Assembly (NCBI GenBank): GCA_963666705.2 | Contig: CAXXKO010000004.1 | Span: forward strand, 223,472 to 287,471 | DNA from: G963666705 sp963666705 | GTDB taxonomy: Bacteria; Pseudomonadota; Alphaproteobacteria; CADEGL01 | Direction: 5' to 3' | Length of the DNA: 64,000 nt | Shown: positions 26,376-35,125 of the stretch, one piece after another | How the letters are laid out: the number at the start of each line of letters is the position of its first letter | How positions within the stretch are numbered: the stretch's first letter is position 1 | Notes under the pieces: generated by a model | What the model was told of the DNA's origin: nothing | Database searches by the model: none | What the model saw: only the letters and a program-made list of their open reading frames with translations | Translations under genes and position numbers: made by a program

Positions 26376-27173
26376 ATGCCGCTGCGCCTCGCCACCTGGA
26401 ACGTCAACTCGATCCGAATCCGCCTCGAAAGCCTCGAGCGGCTGGTCGAGGCCGCGCGCCCTGACGTGATCTGCCTTCAGGAGACCAAGGTCCAGAACGA
26501 GCAGTTCCCCGAGGCGGAGATCGCGGCGCTGGGCTATCCGCACATCCACCGCCAGGGGCAGAAGAGCTACAACGGCGTTGCCATCCTCTCGCGCCTGCCG
26601 CTGGCGAAGCCGGGGGTGGGGTCATGGTGCGGCATGGACGACTGCCGCCACATCCACGCCACCCTGCCGGGCGGCATCGAGCTGCATAATTTCTACGTCC
26701 CGGCCGGCGGCGATGTCCCCGACGTGGATGAGAACCCCAAATTCGCGCACAAGCTCCAGTTCCTCACGGAGATGGCCGCCTGGGGAGCGAAGCCCGGACG
26801 GCGGCGCAAGCCGGTCGTGCTGGTCGGCGACCTGAACATAGCACCCCTAGAGACCGACGTGTGGTCGCACAAGCAACTGCTCAAGGTGGTCAGCCACACG
26901 CCCATCGAAGTCGAGCACCTGGACCGGGTGATGGCGGCCGGGCAGTGGGTCGACGCCGTGCGGCGCTTCATCCCGCCCGAGGAGCGCCTCTATACCTGGT
27001 GGAGCTACCGCGCCCGGGACTGGGACGCGGCGGACAAGGGTCGCCGGCTCGATCACGTGTGGGTGACGCCGGCACTCGCCCCGGCCCTCGCGGGCGCCAG
27101 GGTCCTGCGTGAGGCCCGCGGCTGGAGCCGCGCGTCCGACCATGTCCCGGTCGTCGTCGATCTCGAGACCTGA
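26376..27173 (+). CDS. xthA: Exodeoxyribonuclease III
   Basis: A 265-residue AP endonuclease / 3'-5' exonuclease of base-excision repair. Family motifs in order: LATWNVNSIRIR, ICLQETKV with the metal-binding Glu, SYNGVAIL, VLVGDLNIAP, YTWWSYR and the terminal RASDHVPVVVDLE with the catalytic Asp-His. ATG at 26376 gives the standard N-terminus; the open frame upstream runs through the small RNA and its terminator and is excluded. It is convergent with the methyltransferase genes, seven bases apart. Expression must start between the terminator and 26376 or by readthrough. Confidence 0.96.
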   Translation: MPLRLATWNVNSIRIRLESLERLVEAARPDVICLQETKVQNEQFPEAEIAALGYPHIHRQGQKSYNGVAILSRLPLAKPGVGSWCGMDDCRHIHATLPGGIELHNFYVPAGGDVPDVDENPKFAHKLQFLTEMAAWGAKPGRRRKPVVLVGDLNIAPLETDVWSHKQLLKVVSHTPIEVEHLDRVMAAGQWVDAVRRFIPPEERLYTWWSYRARDWDAADKGRRLDHVWVTPALAPALAGARVLREARGWSRASDHVPVVVDLET

Positions 27174-27180
27174 TCGCCCT

Positions 27181-27693
27181 TCAGTCGACCCGCCACATGA
27201 AATAGGGCCAGGTGCCCGCATCGGTCGGCAGCTCGAGCGCCCGCCAGCCGGGTACAGCCAAGTCCCTGTCGGAGAGAATGATGCCGCCCGGCCGCATCCG
27301 CCGAGCCAAGCCCTCGCCAACGCGGGCGGCGAGAGGCCCGTCGGCGGCCCGGTCGCTGGTGCCGATGTCGGCATGGGCGAGGGCCGCGGGGCCACCGAGG
27401 CGGGTCGCCGCCGTCCGCAGGGTCTCGGTCAGCTCGCCCAGGATCAGATGGGCCCGGTCGGGCACATATGGCGCGGGGGCGTGCAGGCTGCGGTCGAAGA
27501 CGAAGATCTCGCGATCCGGCAGCAGGTGCCGCAGGTGATCGTAGGTGCGGCCCTTGCCGAGCCCCAGCTCGAGCACCGGCCCGGGCAAGCCCGCCACCAG
27601 CGCCGCGCCGCGCGCGAGGCAGGCCCGCTGGGCAACCAGCCGGTCGATCATACGGTCGAGGGCGCTGGGGCCCCGCGCCGCGCCACCCGTCAT
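27181..27693 (-). CDS. SAM-dependent methyltransferase, second of a tandem pair
   Basis: A 170-residue Rossmann-type methyltransferase resembling the Methyltransf_17 family. The SAM motif is LELGLGKGRTYDHLR, followed by IFVFDRSLHAP and ALAHADIGTSD; the C-terminal MRPGGIILSDRDL matches the post-motif strands. It overlaps the upstream gene by four bases (ATGA), so the two are translationally coupled, and about half of the residues are shared between the two proteins, showing a tandem duplication. A longer frame to 27762 overlaps the upstream gene and is rejected. The acceptor substrate is unknown; a role in modifying the glycan made by the neighbouring genes is an inference from context. Confidence 0.82.
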   Translation of the reverse strand: MTGGAARGPSALDRMIDRLVAQRACLARGAALVAGLPGPVLELGLGKGRTYDHLRHLLPDREIFVFDRSLHAPAPYVPDRAHLILGELTETLRTAATRLGGPAALAHADIGTSDRAADGPLAARVGEGLARRMRPGGIILSDRDLAVPGWRALELPTDAGTWPYFMWRVD

Positions 27694-28184
27694 CCGCCGG
27701 CGACCCGATAGATGCGGTAGCGCCCTGGCGCGATGCCCGGCGGCGGATCGAGCGCCATCCACCGATCGACTTCCATGACCTGGTCGCCGAGCACGATGCC
27801 GCCCGGCGCCATGAGGCGGTCGATGGACGGCGCCAAGGCCGCGGCCAGGGCGGCGCTGGCTGCTTCGTCGCCGCTGCCGATATCCGCGTGGGCGAGGCCC
27901 ACCGTGGGGCCGAGGCGCCGATGGGCGGTGGGCAATGTCTCGAGGAAATCACCCAGGAACAGGTGCTCGGGATCCGGGCGGCTGCCGGGGTGCGCCGCGA
28001 TTTGGCGGTCGAACACGAAAATATCGCGGCCCGCCAGCCTCTCGCGCAGGTGATCGTAGGTCCGGCCGTTGCCCAGCCCGAGCTCGATCGCGGGCCCGGG
28101 AAGCCCGCCAACCAGCGCCGCCGCCATGTCGATACAGGCGCGCTGGGCTTCGAGGCGCCGGATGAAGCTGTCGAGCCGGCTCAC
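27690..28184 (-). CDS. SAM-dependent methyltransferase, first of a tandem pair
   Basis: A 164-residue paralogue of the downstream gene with GTG start. Matching blocks are LEAQRACIDMAAALVGGLPGP, IELGLGNGRTYDHLRERL, IFVFDRQIAAHP, GLAHADIGSGDEA and MAPGGIVLGDQVM. The GLG(N/K)GRTYDHLR motif is unusual for a SAM pocket in having Thr-Tyr-Asp-His directly after the glycine loop and is conserved in both copies, so it probably defines the active site of this family. The cyclic-nucleotide-binding gene lies 12 bases upstream, in an operon with the ABC protein. Confidence 0.82.
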   Translation of the reverse strand: MSRLDSFIRRLEAQRACIDMAAALVGGLPGPAIELGLGNGRTYDHLRERLAGRDIFVFDRQIAAHPGSRPDPEHLFLGDFLETLPTAHRRLGPTVGLAHADIGSGDEAASAALAAALAPSIDRLMAPGGIVLGDQVMEVDRWMALDPPPGIAPGRYRIYRVAGG

Positions 28185-28196
28185 GGTGCCGTCGCG

Positions 28197-28655
28197 TCAG
28201 CCGCCGCCGTCCTTGCTCACGGCCTTCTGGAGCTGGGCCGTCGTCTTCTCCAGCCGACGCGCAAGCTCGCGCATGATCTCCACCGCCATCTGCGGGAACT
28301 CGTTGACCAGCCGGAAGAACAGGTCCTTGGAGATGCGCAGGGTCACGAGCGTGCTCTCCGCCCGCACCGTCGCGGTGCGGGGCACGTCGCAGAGGATCGC
28401 GATCTCGCCGATGATGGCGTTGCGCCCCATGGTGGCCACGGTGAGGGGGCCGTCGGGCGTATCGATCAGGATCGCCGCGTCGCCGTCCATGATGATGTAG
28501 GCGGCATCGCCCATGTCGCCCTGCTGGAACAGGGTCTGGCCCGGGCCATAGGTCACCCGCTCGCTGGTGAAGGCGAGCAGCTTGAGCTTCGAGGGCTCGA
28601 TATTCGAGAAGAGGGGGATCTGGCGCAGCAGATCGACTTCCTCGTTGAGGCTCAT
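28197..28655 (-). CDS. Cyclic-nucleotide-binding domain protein without output domain
   Basis: A 152-residue protein consisting of one cNMP-binding (CAP-ED) domain: IPLFSNIEPSKLKLLAF, FQQGDMGDAAYIIMDGDA, the phosphate-binding region MGRNAIIGEIAILCDVPRTATVRAES with its key GE..R..T pattern, and a C-terminal helix with FPQMAVEIMRELARRLE. No helix-turn-helix or enzymatic domain follows, so it probably acts by binding a partner protein. It lies 19 bases downstream of the ABC protein gene and likely senses a nucleotide for that system (inference). A nucleotide cyclase gene is present at 44.2-48.2 kb, though broken. Confidence 0.9.
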   Translation of the reverse strand: MSLNEEVDLLRQIPLFSNIEPSKLKLLAFTSERVTYGPGQTLFQQGDMGDAAYIIMDGDAAILIDTPDGPLTVATMGRNAIIGEIAILCDVPRTATVRAESTLVTLRISKDLFFRLVNEFPQMAVEIMRELARRLEKTTAQLQKAVSKDGGG

Positions 28656-28674
28656 CTCCCGTCTCCCGCCACCG

Positions 28675-31356
28675 CTACTCGGCTTCCACGAGCTGAGCGA
28701 ACAGGCTTCCGACCTCGCTCAGCTCTTCGAAATTACCACTCTCGACGACCCTGCCGGCGCGCATCACGAAGACGCGATCGAAGTAGCTCGCGAGGCTCGG
28801 CCTATGGAGGAACCATAGGAGGCCGCCGGTCGAGAACCGTTCCAGGAGATTGGTCATGATCTGATTCTGGGCCCTGCCGTCGAGCGCCGCGGTGGCCTGA
28901 TTCACCACCATCATGTCCGGCTTCTTCAGGAGGCAGCGCGCGAAGCCCAGTTTCTGGCGCTGGCCGCTCGAGAGGCGCGAGCCGGCGATGCCGACCTGGA
29001 ATTCGAGCCCCACCTCCATGACCGCCGGGCGCAGGCCCAGGCTCTCGAGCACCTCGCTCACCGCCTTGCCGACGCGCTCCGGCCCTTCGGCCTGACCGTA
29101 GACGACCTTGCCGAACAGGACGTTGTCCTGAATCGAGGCCGCGTCGTTGTATTTCTCCGCGTCGAAGAAGGCGACGGCGCCCTTCTTGTCCTCCGGCAGC
29201 CCTTCCGCGAACAGACCGCGCGCCTCCAGGATGCGCGCCTGCATCGCCTCGTCCATCAGGTCGAGGCGATGCCGCGCCGGGATCAGCTTGAAGGGAAGGG
29301 CCAGCAGGCGCTGACGATCCTCAGCCGGAAGCTGGTCGAACCCGCCATGGCTGACGCGGCCCAGGATGGCCTGGAAGTCGGGCAAGTCGTCCGAGCTGAT
29401 GAAGCTGAACTGCTCGAAGAACTCGTGCCCGGGGGGCAGGCCGGAGAACAGCTCCACCATGGTCTCCGCCACCTGGCGCCCGATCTCGAGCAGGTCGGTG
29501 GTGAGGCCGGCCTTCTCGAGCACTTCGAGGAGATACGCGTTGGCGGCGAGGTTGTCCTCGGCGAAGGCCTCGTCGACGGGTGTGCCGAACAACAGGTTCT
29601 CGGCGACCGTCGCATTGGTATTGTACCGGGCGCCGTCGAACGGCTCGATCAGCTCGGCCATCCCGCTCTCCGATACCTGCACGCGCAGTGCCTCGCGGAC
29701 CTCGAGAATGCGGGTCGCGAGGTCGACGTGGGATCCGGGGTCGATGGTGCCCCTGAGGCCCATCTGGTAGACGTCGTCCTCCAGGTCGACCAGCCGCAGG
29801 GTCTCGATGGCCAGCGCGGTCAGCTCTTCCCCGCCCGCCACGCCCGCGGCCGCGTAGTCCACCCAGTCGGCCATCACGTCCATATCGAGGTTGCCGGACT
29901 TGCCCGCCTCCGACATCAAGCGCCGGCGCTCCGCCAAGGTCGCGTCGTCGAGGTCGGGGGCGATCAGCGGCCGGTGCTTGAGGCCGTAATACAGATTGTT
30001 GCGCACGCTGTCGGAAAACATGTGCGCGCTCTGCCCCACATAGGCGATACGCCGGCCGGCGACCGTCTCCGGCAGGGCGCTGAAATCGAGGTCGCCGAGC
30101 GCGATTCGCCCGCCGGTCGGTTGTAGGAGGTTGCCCAGCACGAGCGCCAGCTCGTCCTTGCCGCTGCCACCATCGCCGACAATGGCCACCCGGCCGCCGA
30201 GGTCGACCTGCATCGTCACGCTGTCGATCAGTTTTACGCCGTCTTCCTCGGTCAGGCTCAGGTTGGCGATGTCGAGCTGGCCCGAGAGCACGACCTCGGC
30301 CTCGGGCTCATTCTCCTGCCTTTCCATCTCGACCATGCCGGCGGGCCCGAACTGGCCGATCACCTGCTCGTACTTGATGCGGACGTCTTCCTTCTGCTGG
30401 TAGTAGGCGAGCAGCTCCTTGGCCGGCGACGCCAGGTCCTTCTGTGCCGCGATCACGGCGACCATCGCGCCGATGTCGAGGCGCCCTTCCATCACCAGGT
30501 AGCCGCCGATGGTGTAGAAGAAGAACGGCGTCATCTTGTCGATGGCGTTGATGAGGAACTTGGTGAAGAACTTGAGCTTGTAGATATGGAAACGGATGCC
30601 GTAAATAGCGCCGAGCCGCTCGGAGAAGGATGCGCGCTCCAGCATCGAGGTGTCGTTGGCGTGGATCTCCTGGACGCCGGCGATCGATTCCCCGATCCGC
30701 TGCGAAAGCTGGCGAACCGCCCGCACGCGCTGCTTGCCGAGCGCGTTCACCCGGCGCTGCAGCTTGGGGATCACGAAGATCTGCACCGGATAGAGTGCGA
30801 TCGCGGCGAGGCCGAGCGCCCAGTCCTGGGCCAGGATGAAAACCAGCGGCACGATCAGCATGCCGCCTTGGAAGATCGGCTGCACGAAGGCGTCGCCGAT
30901 GAAGCCGCCGAGGGGCTCCACCTCGGCCGTGATCATCGGAATGATCTCTGCCGAAGACACTTTCTTGAAATGGGGAAGGGGGAACCGCAGCACGCGGCTG
31001 AAGAGCTCGAAGCGTAAGCGCCGCAGCATGCGCTCTCCAAGCTGGCCCTTGAAAACATTGATGAAATACTTGAACCCGCCATTGACCAGCACGAGCGTGA
31101 GGAAGGCGAAACACAAGGCCAGCAGGTACTGGACGTGGTCCAGCTCGATCCCGAACATCGATTGGGCCGGAACTTTCGCGTCCGCGTTCGCGGGCTCGCT
31201 GACGAACTGGCTGACCTCGGTGATGTAGTTGATGATGAGCTTGGGCAGGTCGTAGGAGTAATAGAGGAACGGATAGGATATCACCGCCAGGATCAGGAGG
31301 ACGATCTGCTCCTTCTTGCTGTGGCGAAGGATGAAGGTATAGACGTTCTGCGGCAT
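28675..31356 (-). CDS. ABC transporter-like membrane protein with mutated Walker motifs and a large NBD insert
   Basis: An 893-residue fusion of an ABC exporter transmembrane domain (about 1-320, six spans) and one nucleotide-binding domain. Ordinary half-exporters have about 600 residues. Walker A reads GDGGSGKDE (394-402), with Asp401 in place of the Mg-binding Ser/Thr; Walker B reads MMVVNQATAALD (815-826), with Asn819 and Gln820 replacing the Asp and catalytic Glu. The Q-loop Gln442, signature LSSGQ (795-799) and switch His851 remain. About 340 residues are inserted between Q-loop and signature, and the post-Q-loop pattern recurs three times: VRNNLYYG (451), TVAENLLFG (583), SIQDNVLFG (741). 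ATP may be bound but hydrolysis should be very poor (inference). First gene of the leftward operon with the cNMP protein and methyltransferases. Confidence 0.88.
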   Translation of the reverse strand: MPQNVYTFILRHSKKEQIVLLILAVISYPFLYYSYDLPKLIINYITEVSQFVSEPANADAKVPAQSMFGIELDHVQYLLALCFAFLTLVLVNGGFKYFINVFKGQLGERMLRRLRFELFSRVLRFPLPHFKKVSSAEIIPMITAEVEPLGGFIGDAFVQPIFQGGMLIVPLVFILAQDWALGLAAIALYPVQIFVIPKLQRRVNALGKQRVRAVRQLSQRIGESIAGVQEIHANDTSMLERASFSERLGAIYGIRFHIYKLKFFTKFLINAIDKMTPFFFYTIGGYLVMEGRLDIGAMVAVIAAQKDLASPAKELLAYYQQKEDVRIKYEQVIGQFGPAGMVEMERQENEPEAEVVLSGQLDIANLSLTEEDGVKLIDSVTMQVDLGGRVAIVGDGGSGKDELALVLGNLLQPTGGRIALGDLDFSALPETVAGRRIAYVGQSAHMFSDSVRNNLYYGLKHRPLIAPDLDDATLAERRRLMSEAGKSGNLDMDVMADWVDYAAAGVAGGEELTALAIETLRLVDLEDDVYQMGLRGTIDPGSHVDLATRILEVREALRVQVSESGMAELIEPFDGARYNTNATVAENLLFGTPVDEAFAEDNLAANAYLLEVLEKAGLTTDLLEIGRQVAETMVELFSGLPPGHEFFEQFSFISSDDLPDFQAILGRVSHGGFDQLPAEDRQRLLALPFKLIPARHRLDLMDEAMQARILEARGLFAEGLPEDKKGAVAFFDAEKYNDAASIQDNVLFGKVVYGQAEGPERVGKAVSEVLESLGLRPAVMEVGLEFQVGIAGSRLSSGQRQKLGFARCLLKKPDMMVVNQATAALDGRAQNQIMTNLLERFSTGGLLWFLHRPSLASYFDRVFVMRAGRVVESGNFEELSEVGSLFAQLVEAE

Positions 31357-31502
31357 GAGTCCCGACCGTTCCCGTTCCGCGCGCCCGATTCCTGGGCGCC
31401 GGCGCCCAAGCTAGAGCCGAAGGGCATGAAAAACAACACTTCTGGGCGGGGTGGGCCTGTGCCATAGTTCCATGCTGCATCACTGGCGACCGTCTGGGTG
31501 AC

Positions 31503-32729
31503 ATGATGGGCAGGATCAAGCGCGGCGCGCGCATCCTGATCTACAGCCACGATTCCTTCGGGCTCGGGCACCTGCGCCGTTGCCGCGCCATCGCCCATTC
31601 GCTCGTCTCCGCCCACGGCGACCTCTCGGTCCTGATCCTCTCCGGCTCACCCATCATCGGCAGCTTCGATTTCCGCACGCGAGTGGATTTCGTCCGCGTC
31701 CCCGGCGTCATCAAGCTGCGGAACGGCGAATACACCTCCCTCAGCCTGCATCTGGACATCAGCCATACCATGGCCATGCGGGCCTCGATCATCCAGCACA
31801 CGGCCGAGATCTTCGCGCCCGATCTGTTCCTCGTGGACAAGGAGCCGCTGGGCCTGCGCGGCGAGGTCAAGGACACCTTGGTGATGCTCAAGGACCGGGG
31901 CACGCCCCTCGTCCTCGGCCTGCGCGACGTGATGGACGAGCCTTCCCTCCTCGCCCCCGAATGGGCGCGCAAGAACGCCGTCTCCGCCCTGCGCGACTTC
32001 TACGACGAGATTTGGGTCTACGGCTTGCCGCAAGTATGCGAGCCCTTGATCGGCATCGATCTGCCCAAGTCGGTCGAGCGCAAGATCATCTATACCGGCT
32101 ACCTGGGCGGTATCGAGGGTGCGCCGCCCCAAGCCTCGTCGAACGCGGGCCTGATCGACCAGCCCTACCTACTGGTCACGCCGGGTGGCGGCGGCGATGG
32201 CGAGGAGCTCGTGGACTGGGTGCTGGCCGCCTACGAGCACGACCATCATATGCCGCACTCGGCGCTGATCGTGATGGGCCCCTTCATGCAGCCGGGGGCG
32301 CAGGCGGACTTCCTGGCCCGGGTCGAGAGGCTCGACCGGGTCGAGGCCATCACCTTCGATTCCCGCATCGAGGACCTCATGCACCGGGCCGCCGGCGTGG
32401 TGGCCATGGGCGGCTACAATACCTTCTGCGAGATCCTTACCTTCGACAAGCCGGCGCTGATCGTGCCCCGCACCCGGCCCCGGCGGGAGCAATATATCCG
32501 CGTGGCGCGGGCGCAGGAGCTGGGGCTGGTCAAGATGCTCATCATCGACGAGCCACGCGACCCGCGCGTCATGGCCACCGCGCTGCGCCACCTGCCGCAG
32601 CAGGCGCCGCCCTCCGAGACCATCGTCCCGGGCCTGCTCGACGGCCTGGCGAACGTGGATCGGCTGGTCGCCCGGCGGCTCGACGGCACCTTGCGCCCGG
32701 GCGTGGCCGCCGCCCACGGGCGCGCCTAG
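31503..32729 (+). CDS. Glycosyltransferase, MurG/GT28-like (COG4671 type)
   Basis: A 408-residue two-domain GT-B protein. The N-terminal region IYSHDSFGLGHLRRCRAIAHSL is typical of this family, the C-terminal nucleotide-sugar site is VTPGGGGDGEELVDW and AMGGYNTFCEILTFDKPALIVPR..PRREQ, matching the GT28 C-domain pattern. First gene of the rightward glycan operon, divergent from the ABC protein gene with a 146-base gap that must hold both promoters; the gap has a GGGCGCCGGCGCCC palindrome but no box I would assign. Sugar donor and acceptor unknown. Confidence 0.85.
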   Translation: MMGRIKRGARILIYSHDSFGLGHLRRCRAIAHSLVSAHGDLSVLILSGSPIIGSFDFRTRVDFVRVPGVIKLRNGEYTSLSLHLDISHTMAMRASIIQHTAEIFAPDLFLVDKEPLGLRGEVKDTLVMLKDRGTPLVLGLRDVMDEPSLLAPEWARKNAVSALRDFYDEIWVYGLPQVCEPLIGIDLPKSVERKIIYTGYLGGIEGAPPQASSNAGLIDQPYLLVTPGGGGDGEELVDWVLAAYEHDHHMPHSALIVMGPFMQPGAQADFLARVERLDRVEAITFDSRIEDLMHRAAGVVAMGGYNTFCEILTFDKPALIVPRTRPRREQYIRVARAQELGLVKMLIIDEPRDPRVMATALRHLPQQAPPSETIVPGLLDGLANVDRLVARRLDGTLRPGVAAAHGRA

Positions 32730-32750
32730 GCGGCGGCGCCGGCCGCGCGC

Positions 32751-34001
32751 ATGGCGGGGACTGTCGCTTTCATTCTGAAAGGCTATCCGCGCCTGTCCGA
32801 GACCTTCATCGCCCAGGAGATCCTGGCCCTCGAGCGGCGCGGCCTCGATATCCGCATCTTTTCCCTGCGCCGGCCGACGGACGCGAGGCGCCATCCCGTC
32901 CACGACGAGATCGCGGCCCCCGTCGAATACCTGCCCGAATACCTTCACCGCGCGCCGCGCCGGGTGTTGCGGGCCTGGCGGGCGGCGCGGCGGCGGCCGG
33001 GCTACCGGGCGGCGCGGGCGATGTGGCTCCGCGACCTCGGGCGCGAGCGCACGCGCAACCGCATCCGGCGCTTCGGCCAGGCCATGGTGCTGGCGAGCGA
33101 ATTGCCACCCGGCACCGCGCGCCTCCATGCCCATTTCCTGCACACCCCGGCCTCGGTGGCGCGATATGCGGCGGTGCTGACCGGCCTCCCCTGGAGCTGC
33201 TCGGCCCACGCCAAGGACATCTGGACGACGCCGGGCTGGGAGAAGGCGGAAAAGCTCGGCGATGTCGAATGGCTCGTGGCCTGCACGAAGGCGGGCGCCG
33301 ACCACTTGCGCGCCCTCGCCCCGCTGCCCGAGCGCGTCTCCCTCGCCTATCACGGGCTCGACCTCGCCCGCTTCGCCACGGCGCCCGAGCCCCGGGGTGG
33401 CGCCAACGCCGCCGCCGTCATCCTCTCGGTGGGGCGCGCGGTCGCGAAGAAGGGCTATGACGACTTGCTTTCGGCGCTCGCCGCCCTGCCGCGCGAGTTG
33501 CCCTGGCGCTTCGTCCATGTGGGCGGCGGCCCGCTCCTGCCCGCGCTCGAGCGGCAGGCGGCCGAATCGGGCATCGCCGACCGCATCGAATGGCGCGGCC
33601 CCGGGACCCAGGACGAGGTTCTGGCGCGTTACCGCGCCGCCGACCTGTTCGCACTCGCAAGCCGGGTCACGGCCGACGGCGACCGGGATGGGCTGCCCAA
33701 CGTCCTCATGGAGGCCCAGAGCCAGGGCCTGGCCTGCGTCGCCACCCGGGTTTCCGGCATCCCCGAATTGATCGAGGACGGCGAGACCGGCCTGCTCGTC
33801 GCGCCGCGCGACGTGGCCGGGCTCGCGGCCGCCCTCGGCCGGCTGGTCGAAGACCCGGGCTTGCGGGTGGCCCTCGGCGCGGCGGGCGAGCGCCGGGTGC
33901 GGGAGCATTTCGCGCACGACCGCTGCCTCCGCCACCTCGCGAGGCTCTTCGGCCTCCCGGACGAGGTGCCGGCGTGCGAATCGCCTTCTACGCCCCACTG
34001 A
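32751..34001 (+). CDS. Glycosyltransferase family 4 protein
   Basis: A 416-residue retaining GT-B enzyme. FILKGYPRLSETFIAQEILALERRG-like start, HAHFLHTPASVARYAA and SAHAKDIW in the acceptor domain, then VGRAVAKKGYDDLL, FVHVGGGPL, LFALASRV, DRDGLPNVLMEAQSQGLACVATRVSG and the EDGETGLL loop; the E-x7-E pattern in the donor site is kept (GLPNVLMEAQSQGLA). It resembles colanic-acid-type transferases. Its last 28 bases overlap the next gene in another frame. Part of the tightly packed rightward glycan operon. Confidence 0.9.
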   Translation: MAGTVAFILKGYPRLSETFIAQEILALERRGLDIRIFSLRRPTDARRHPVHDEIAAPVEYLPEYLHRAPRRVLRAWRAARRRPGYRAARAMWLRDLGRERTRNRIRRFGQAMVLASELPPGTARLHAHFLHTPASVARYAAVLTGLPWSCSAHAKDIWTTPGWEKAEKLGDVEWLVACTKAGADHLRALAPLPERVSLAYHGLDLARFATAPEPRGGANAAAVILSVGRAVAKKGYDDLLSALAALPRELPWRFVHVGGGPLLPALERQAAESGIADRIEWRGPGTQDEVLARYRAADLFALASRVTADGDRDGLPNVLMEAQSQGLACVATRVSGIPELIEDGETGLLVAPRDVAGLAAALGRLVEDPGLRVALGAAGERRVREHFAHDRCLRHLARLFGLPDEVPACESPSTPH

Positions 34002-35125
34002 AGCCGCCCCACGACCCGGTGCCGTCCGGCGACCGGCGCGTGGCACGGCTTCTGATCGATGCCCTCGGCGCCGCGGGCCACGAAGTGGAGCTGGCATCGG
34101 TCTTCCGCAGCCGCGATTCCGTGGGCGACGAGGCGCGCCAGCGGCGCCTACGGGACCTGGGCAGGCGGCTGGGAGAGCGCCTCGTGCGCCGCTACCACGC
34201 TCGCCCCGCGGCCATGCGGCCGGCCGCCTGGATGACCTATCACCTCTATTACAAGGCGCCCGACTGGCTCGGCGGCCCCGTCGCCGACGCCCTCGGCATC
34301 CCCTATATCGTGGTGGAGGGGTCCCATGCGCCCAAGCGCTCGGGCGGGCCATGGGACTTCGGCCACCAGGCGACGGCCCGCGCCATTGCCCGCGCCGATG
34401 CGGTCATCGCCCTCAACCAGGACGATATGGCGTGCGTGCGGCCGCTGATCGCCGACCCGGCGCGCCTCCAAGCCATGCCGCCCTTCCTCGATGCCGACCC
34501 GTACGCGAAGGCGGCGGCGCGCCGCCGGGACAGCCGGGCCCGGATCGCGGCCGCCCACGGCCTCGATGGCGCGGTGGGGTGGGTCCTGGCCGTCGCCATG
34601 ATGCGCGCCGGCGACAAGCTCTCCTCGTACCAGTTGCTGGGGCGCGCGCTGGCGACCCTGGCGGGCCGCCCCTGGCGGCTGCTGGTGGTGGGCGACGGGC
34701 CGGCGCGGGAACAGGTCGAGGCTGCCTTCTCGACGCTCGGCCCGGGCCGGGTGGTCTTCCTGGGTGCGTTGCCGGGCGACCAGTTGCCGGACCTCTACGC
34801 CGCCGCCGACCTCATGGCCTGGCCCGCCGCGGGCGAAGCCTTCGGCATGGCCATCCTCGAGGCGCAGGCAACCGGGCTCCCCGTCGTCGCCGGTCGGGTG
34901 CGCGGTGTGCCGGACATCGTGCGGGATGGGGAGACCGGGATCCTGACCCCGCCCGGCGACGTGGCGGCCTTCGCCGCCGCCGTGGGCGCGCTGCTCGCCC
35001 ACGACGACCGCCGCCGGGCCATGGGCGAGGCGGCCATGGCCCGCGTCCGGGCCGGGCACGACCTGCCGGCGGCGGCGGCCGGGCTCGACCGGGTGCTGCG
35101 GCGACTGACGGCGGCGCGGCCATGA
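33974..35125 (+). CDS. Glycosyltransferase family 4 protein (GTG start)
   Basis: A 383-residue GT-B enzyme, starting at GTG 33974 (VRIAFYAPLKPPHDP) inside the end of the previous gene; the longer frame back to 33590 is rejected because it overlaps that gene in another frame. The acceptor domain has PSGDRRVARLLIDAL and GIPYIVVEGSHAPKR; the donor domain has LLVVGDGPAREQVEAAF, ADLMAWPAAGEAFGMAILEAQATGLPVVAG with the E-x7-E pair, and VRDGETGILTPPGD. Overlaps the histidine phosphatase gene by four bases. Confidence 0.9.
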   Translation: MRIAFYAPLKPPHDPVPSGDRRVARLLIDALGAAGHEVELASVFRSRDSVGDEARQRRLRDLGRRLGERLVRRYHARPAAMRPAAWMTYHLYYKAPDWLGGPVADALGIPYIVVEGSHAPKRSGGPWDFGHQATARAIARADAVIALNQDDMACVRPLIADPARLQAMPPFLDADPYAKAAARRRDSRARIAAAHGLDGAVGWVLAVAMMRAGDKLSSYQLLGRALATLAGRPWRLLVVGDGPAREQVEAAFSTLGPGRVVFLGALPGDQLPDLYAAADLMAWPAAGEAFGMAILEAQATGLPVVAGRVRGVPDIVRDGETGILTPPGDVAAFAAAVGALLAHDDRRRAMGEAAMARVRAGHDLPAAAAGLDRVLRRLTAARP

